Assembly: GCA_002353635.1 (NCBI GenBank)
Contig: DEKA01000019.1
Coordinates: forward strand, 1 to 6,832
Direction: 5' to 3'
DNA from: Lachnospiraceae bacterium UBA2734
GTDB taxonomy: Bacteria > Bacillota > Clostridia > Lachnospirales > Lachnospiraceae
DNA: 6,832 nt
In this document: positions 5,945 to 6,832 of the stretch, piece after piece
Layout of the letters: each line of letters opens with the position of its first letter
Numbering within the stretch: position 1 is the stretch's first letter
Made by a program: the position numbers and the translations under genes
Notes under the pieces: model-generated
What the model saw: only the letters and a program-made list of their open reading frames with translations
Told to the model about the DNA's origin: nothing
Databases searched by the model: none

Positions 5945-6832
5945 TTATGCAAACTCCTTTCCCGACACGGAAGGATATCCGGCCGTGTTCCTGCCCTGTC
6001 TGATATTGTCGATGAATCTGTCAAAGAGGAAGCCTGAATCCTGCGGACCGGGGCATGCCTCCGGATGGAACTGCACCGTCATAATGTTCTTGTTCTTATA
6101 GATGAGGCCCTCGTTAGTGCCATCGTTGACATTGACGAACAAAGGCACAGCGATCTCCGGGTCAAGGCTCTTCTCATCGACCGCGTAGCCGTGGTTCTGG
6201 GAAGAAATATACACGCACCCCGTTGTCAGATCCTTCACAGGGTGGTTGCCGCCTCTGTGTCCGTACTTGAGCTTGTAGGTATCCGCGCCTGTCGCGAGTG
6301 CCATCAGCTGGTGGCCAAGGCAGATCGCAAAGATCGGGATATCGCTGTCATAGAGCTTCCTGATCTCTCTGATGATGGATGTGCACTCCTTCGGATCTCC
6401 CGGCCCGTTGGAGAGCATGATGCCGTCAGGGTTCGACGCGATGATGTCCTCTGCGTGGGTCATGGCGGGCCATACCGTCACGTCGCATCCGCGCATGGCA
6501 AGGGACCTGGCAATGTTCCTCTTCGCGCCGACGTCAAGAAGGGCAATGTGCAGACCCCTTCCGTTGAGCTCCCGCACAAGACTTGGTCTTTTCTCCTTCA
6601 CGTCGCTCTCGCCGTTTTTGTAAGCTTCATACTGCTCCGGATTGAAAACAGCGTGCCCCGTGATCGGTCCATTCTCCTCGAGTGTCTTTGCCCCCGGCAC
6701 CTCATAGCGCTCACGGCAGCTGACTTTCGCCACTACCTTGCCGCAGGTGTATGCCTTGAGGCGGGGAAGAAGCTCCTCGAGATTGTAGTTTTCATTGGTG
6801 GTGATGCACCCGTTCATTGTGCCCTTCTCGCG
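5945..6832 (-). CDS. carA: Carbamoyl phosphate synthase small subunit (glutamine amidotransferase), 5' end missing
   Basis: CarA hydrolyses glutamine and passes the ammonia to CarB in the cytoplasmic CarAB complex that makes carbamoyl phosphate for pyrimidines and arginine. The frame stays open to the window edge, and the codons before the first visible Met (6817) read REKGT, a conserved internal segment. The true start therefore lies outside, and most of the N-terminal small-subunit domain is missing. Numbering from that Met, the class I amidotransferase domain covers about 88-275. It shows NGPGDP (137-142), the nucleophile elbow CLGHQ with Cys166, GHRGGNHPV (186-194), QNHGYAVD (207-214) and the His251/Glu253 pair in QFHPEA. 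The catalytic triad is complete, so the protein should be active. The gene ends in TAA only 2 nt before carB, and the carB ribosome binding site lies within its last codons. Any promoter or pyrimidine/arginine-responsive leader would be upstream, beyond the window. Confidence 0.97.
   Translation of the reverse strand, partial: REKGTMNGCITTNENYNLEELLPRLKAYTCGKVVAKVSCRERYEVPGAKTLEENGPITGHAVFNPEQYEAYKNGESDVKEKRPSLVRELNGRGLHIALLDVGAKRNIARSLAMRGCDVTVWPAMTHAEDIIASNPDGIMLSNGPGDPKECTSIIREIRKLYDSDIPIFAICLGHQLMALATGADTYKLKYGHRGGNHPVKDLTTGCVYISSQNHGYAVDEKSLDPEIAVPLFVNVNDGTNEGLIYKNKNIMTVQFHPEACPGPQDSGFLFDRFIDNIRQGRNTAGYPSVSGKEFA
5954..5960 (-). promoter_or_regulatory. Ribosome binding site of carB
   Basis: The minus strand reads AAAGGAG, a near-perfect Shine-Dalgarno sequence, 11 nt before the carB ATG. 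It lies inside the last codons of carA (the GKEFA end). Together with the 2-nt gap between the genes, this supports coupled translation of the two subunits and fixes the ATG at 5942 as the start. Confidence 0.85.

Noticed and set aside
5214..6101. Plus-strand 295-codon frame opposite the carA-carB junction
   Set aside because: It crosses the antisense of two well-supported genes, and its translation has no recognisable features.

Overview
The window holds four genes, all on the minus strand, so transcription runs from high to low coordinates: carA (5' end cut off by the window edge), carB, queH and argS. All are housekeeping genes with intact family motifs. The sequence suggests a Clostridia-type Firmicute, most likely near Lachnospiraceae. 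The grounds are moderate GC (a little over half by eye), use of the QueH type of epoxyqueuosine reductase, the YGGPN form of the ArgRS active-site motif, AGGAG-type ribosome binding sites and the Gram-positive style of CarB. The family-level placement is inference from protein style, not a database match.

Layout: 6832-5945 carA (small, glutamine-hydrolysing subunit of carbamoyl phosphate synthase); a 2-nt gap; 5942-2703 carB (large synthetase subunit, 1079 aa, full length); a 5-nt gap; 2697-2011 queH (228 aa, GTG start); a 222-nt intergenic region (2010-1789); 1788-19 argS (arginyl-tRNA synthetase, 589 aa, full length); then 18 nt to the window edge. carA-carB-queH is packed like one transcription and translation unit. 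argS is separated by the only real intergenic region, which holds a candidate promoter, two inverted repeats and no obvious U-tract terminator.

Functionally, CarA releases ammonia from glutamine and CarB makes carbamoyl phosphate from it for pyrimidine and arginine synthesis. ArgRS consumes arginine by charging tRNA-Arg. QueH finishes the queuosine modification of tRNAs with GUN anticodons. The only shared theme is nucleotide/arginine supply and tRNA function.

I see no mobile element, CRISPR array, RNA gene, phage gene or defence system. The long plus-strand open frames, including one of about 800 codons opposite carB, are antisense shadows. The least explained part is the 222-nt queH-argS spacer. 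I do not see evidence of an undescribed system here.
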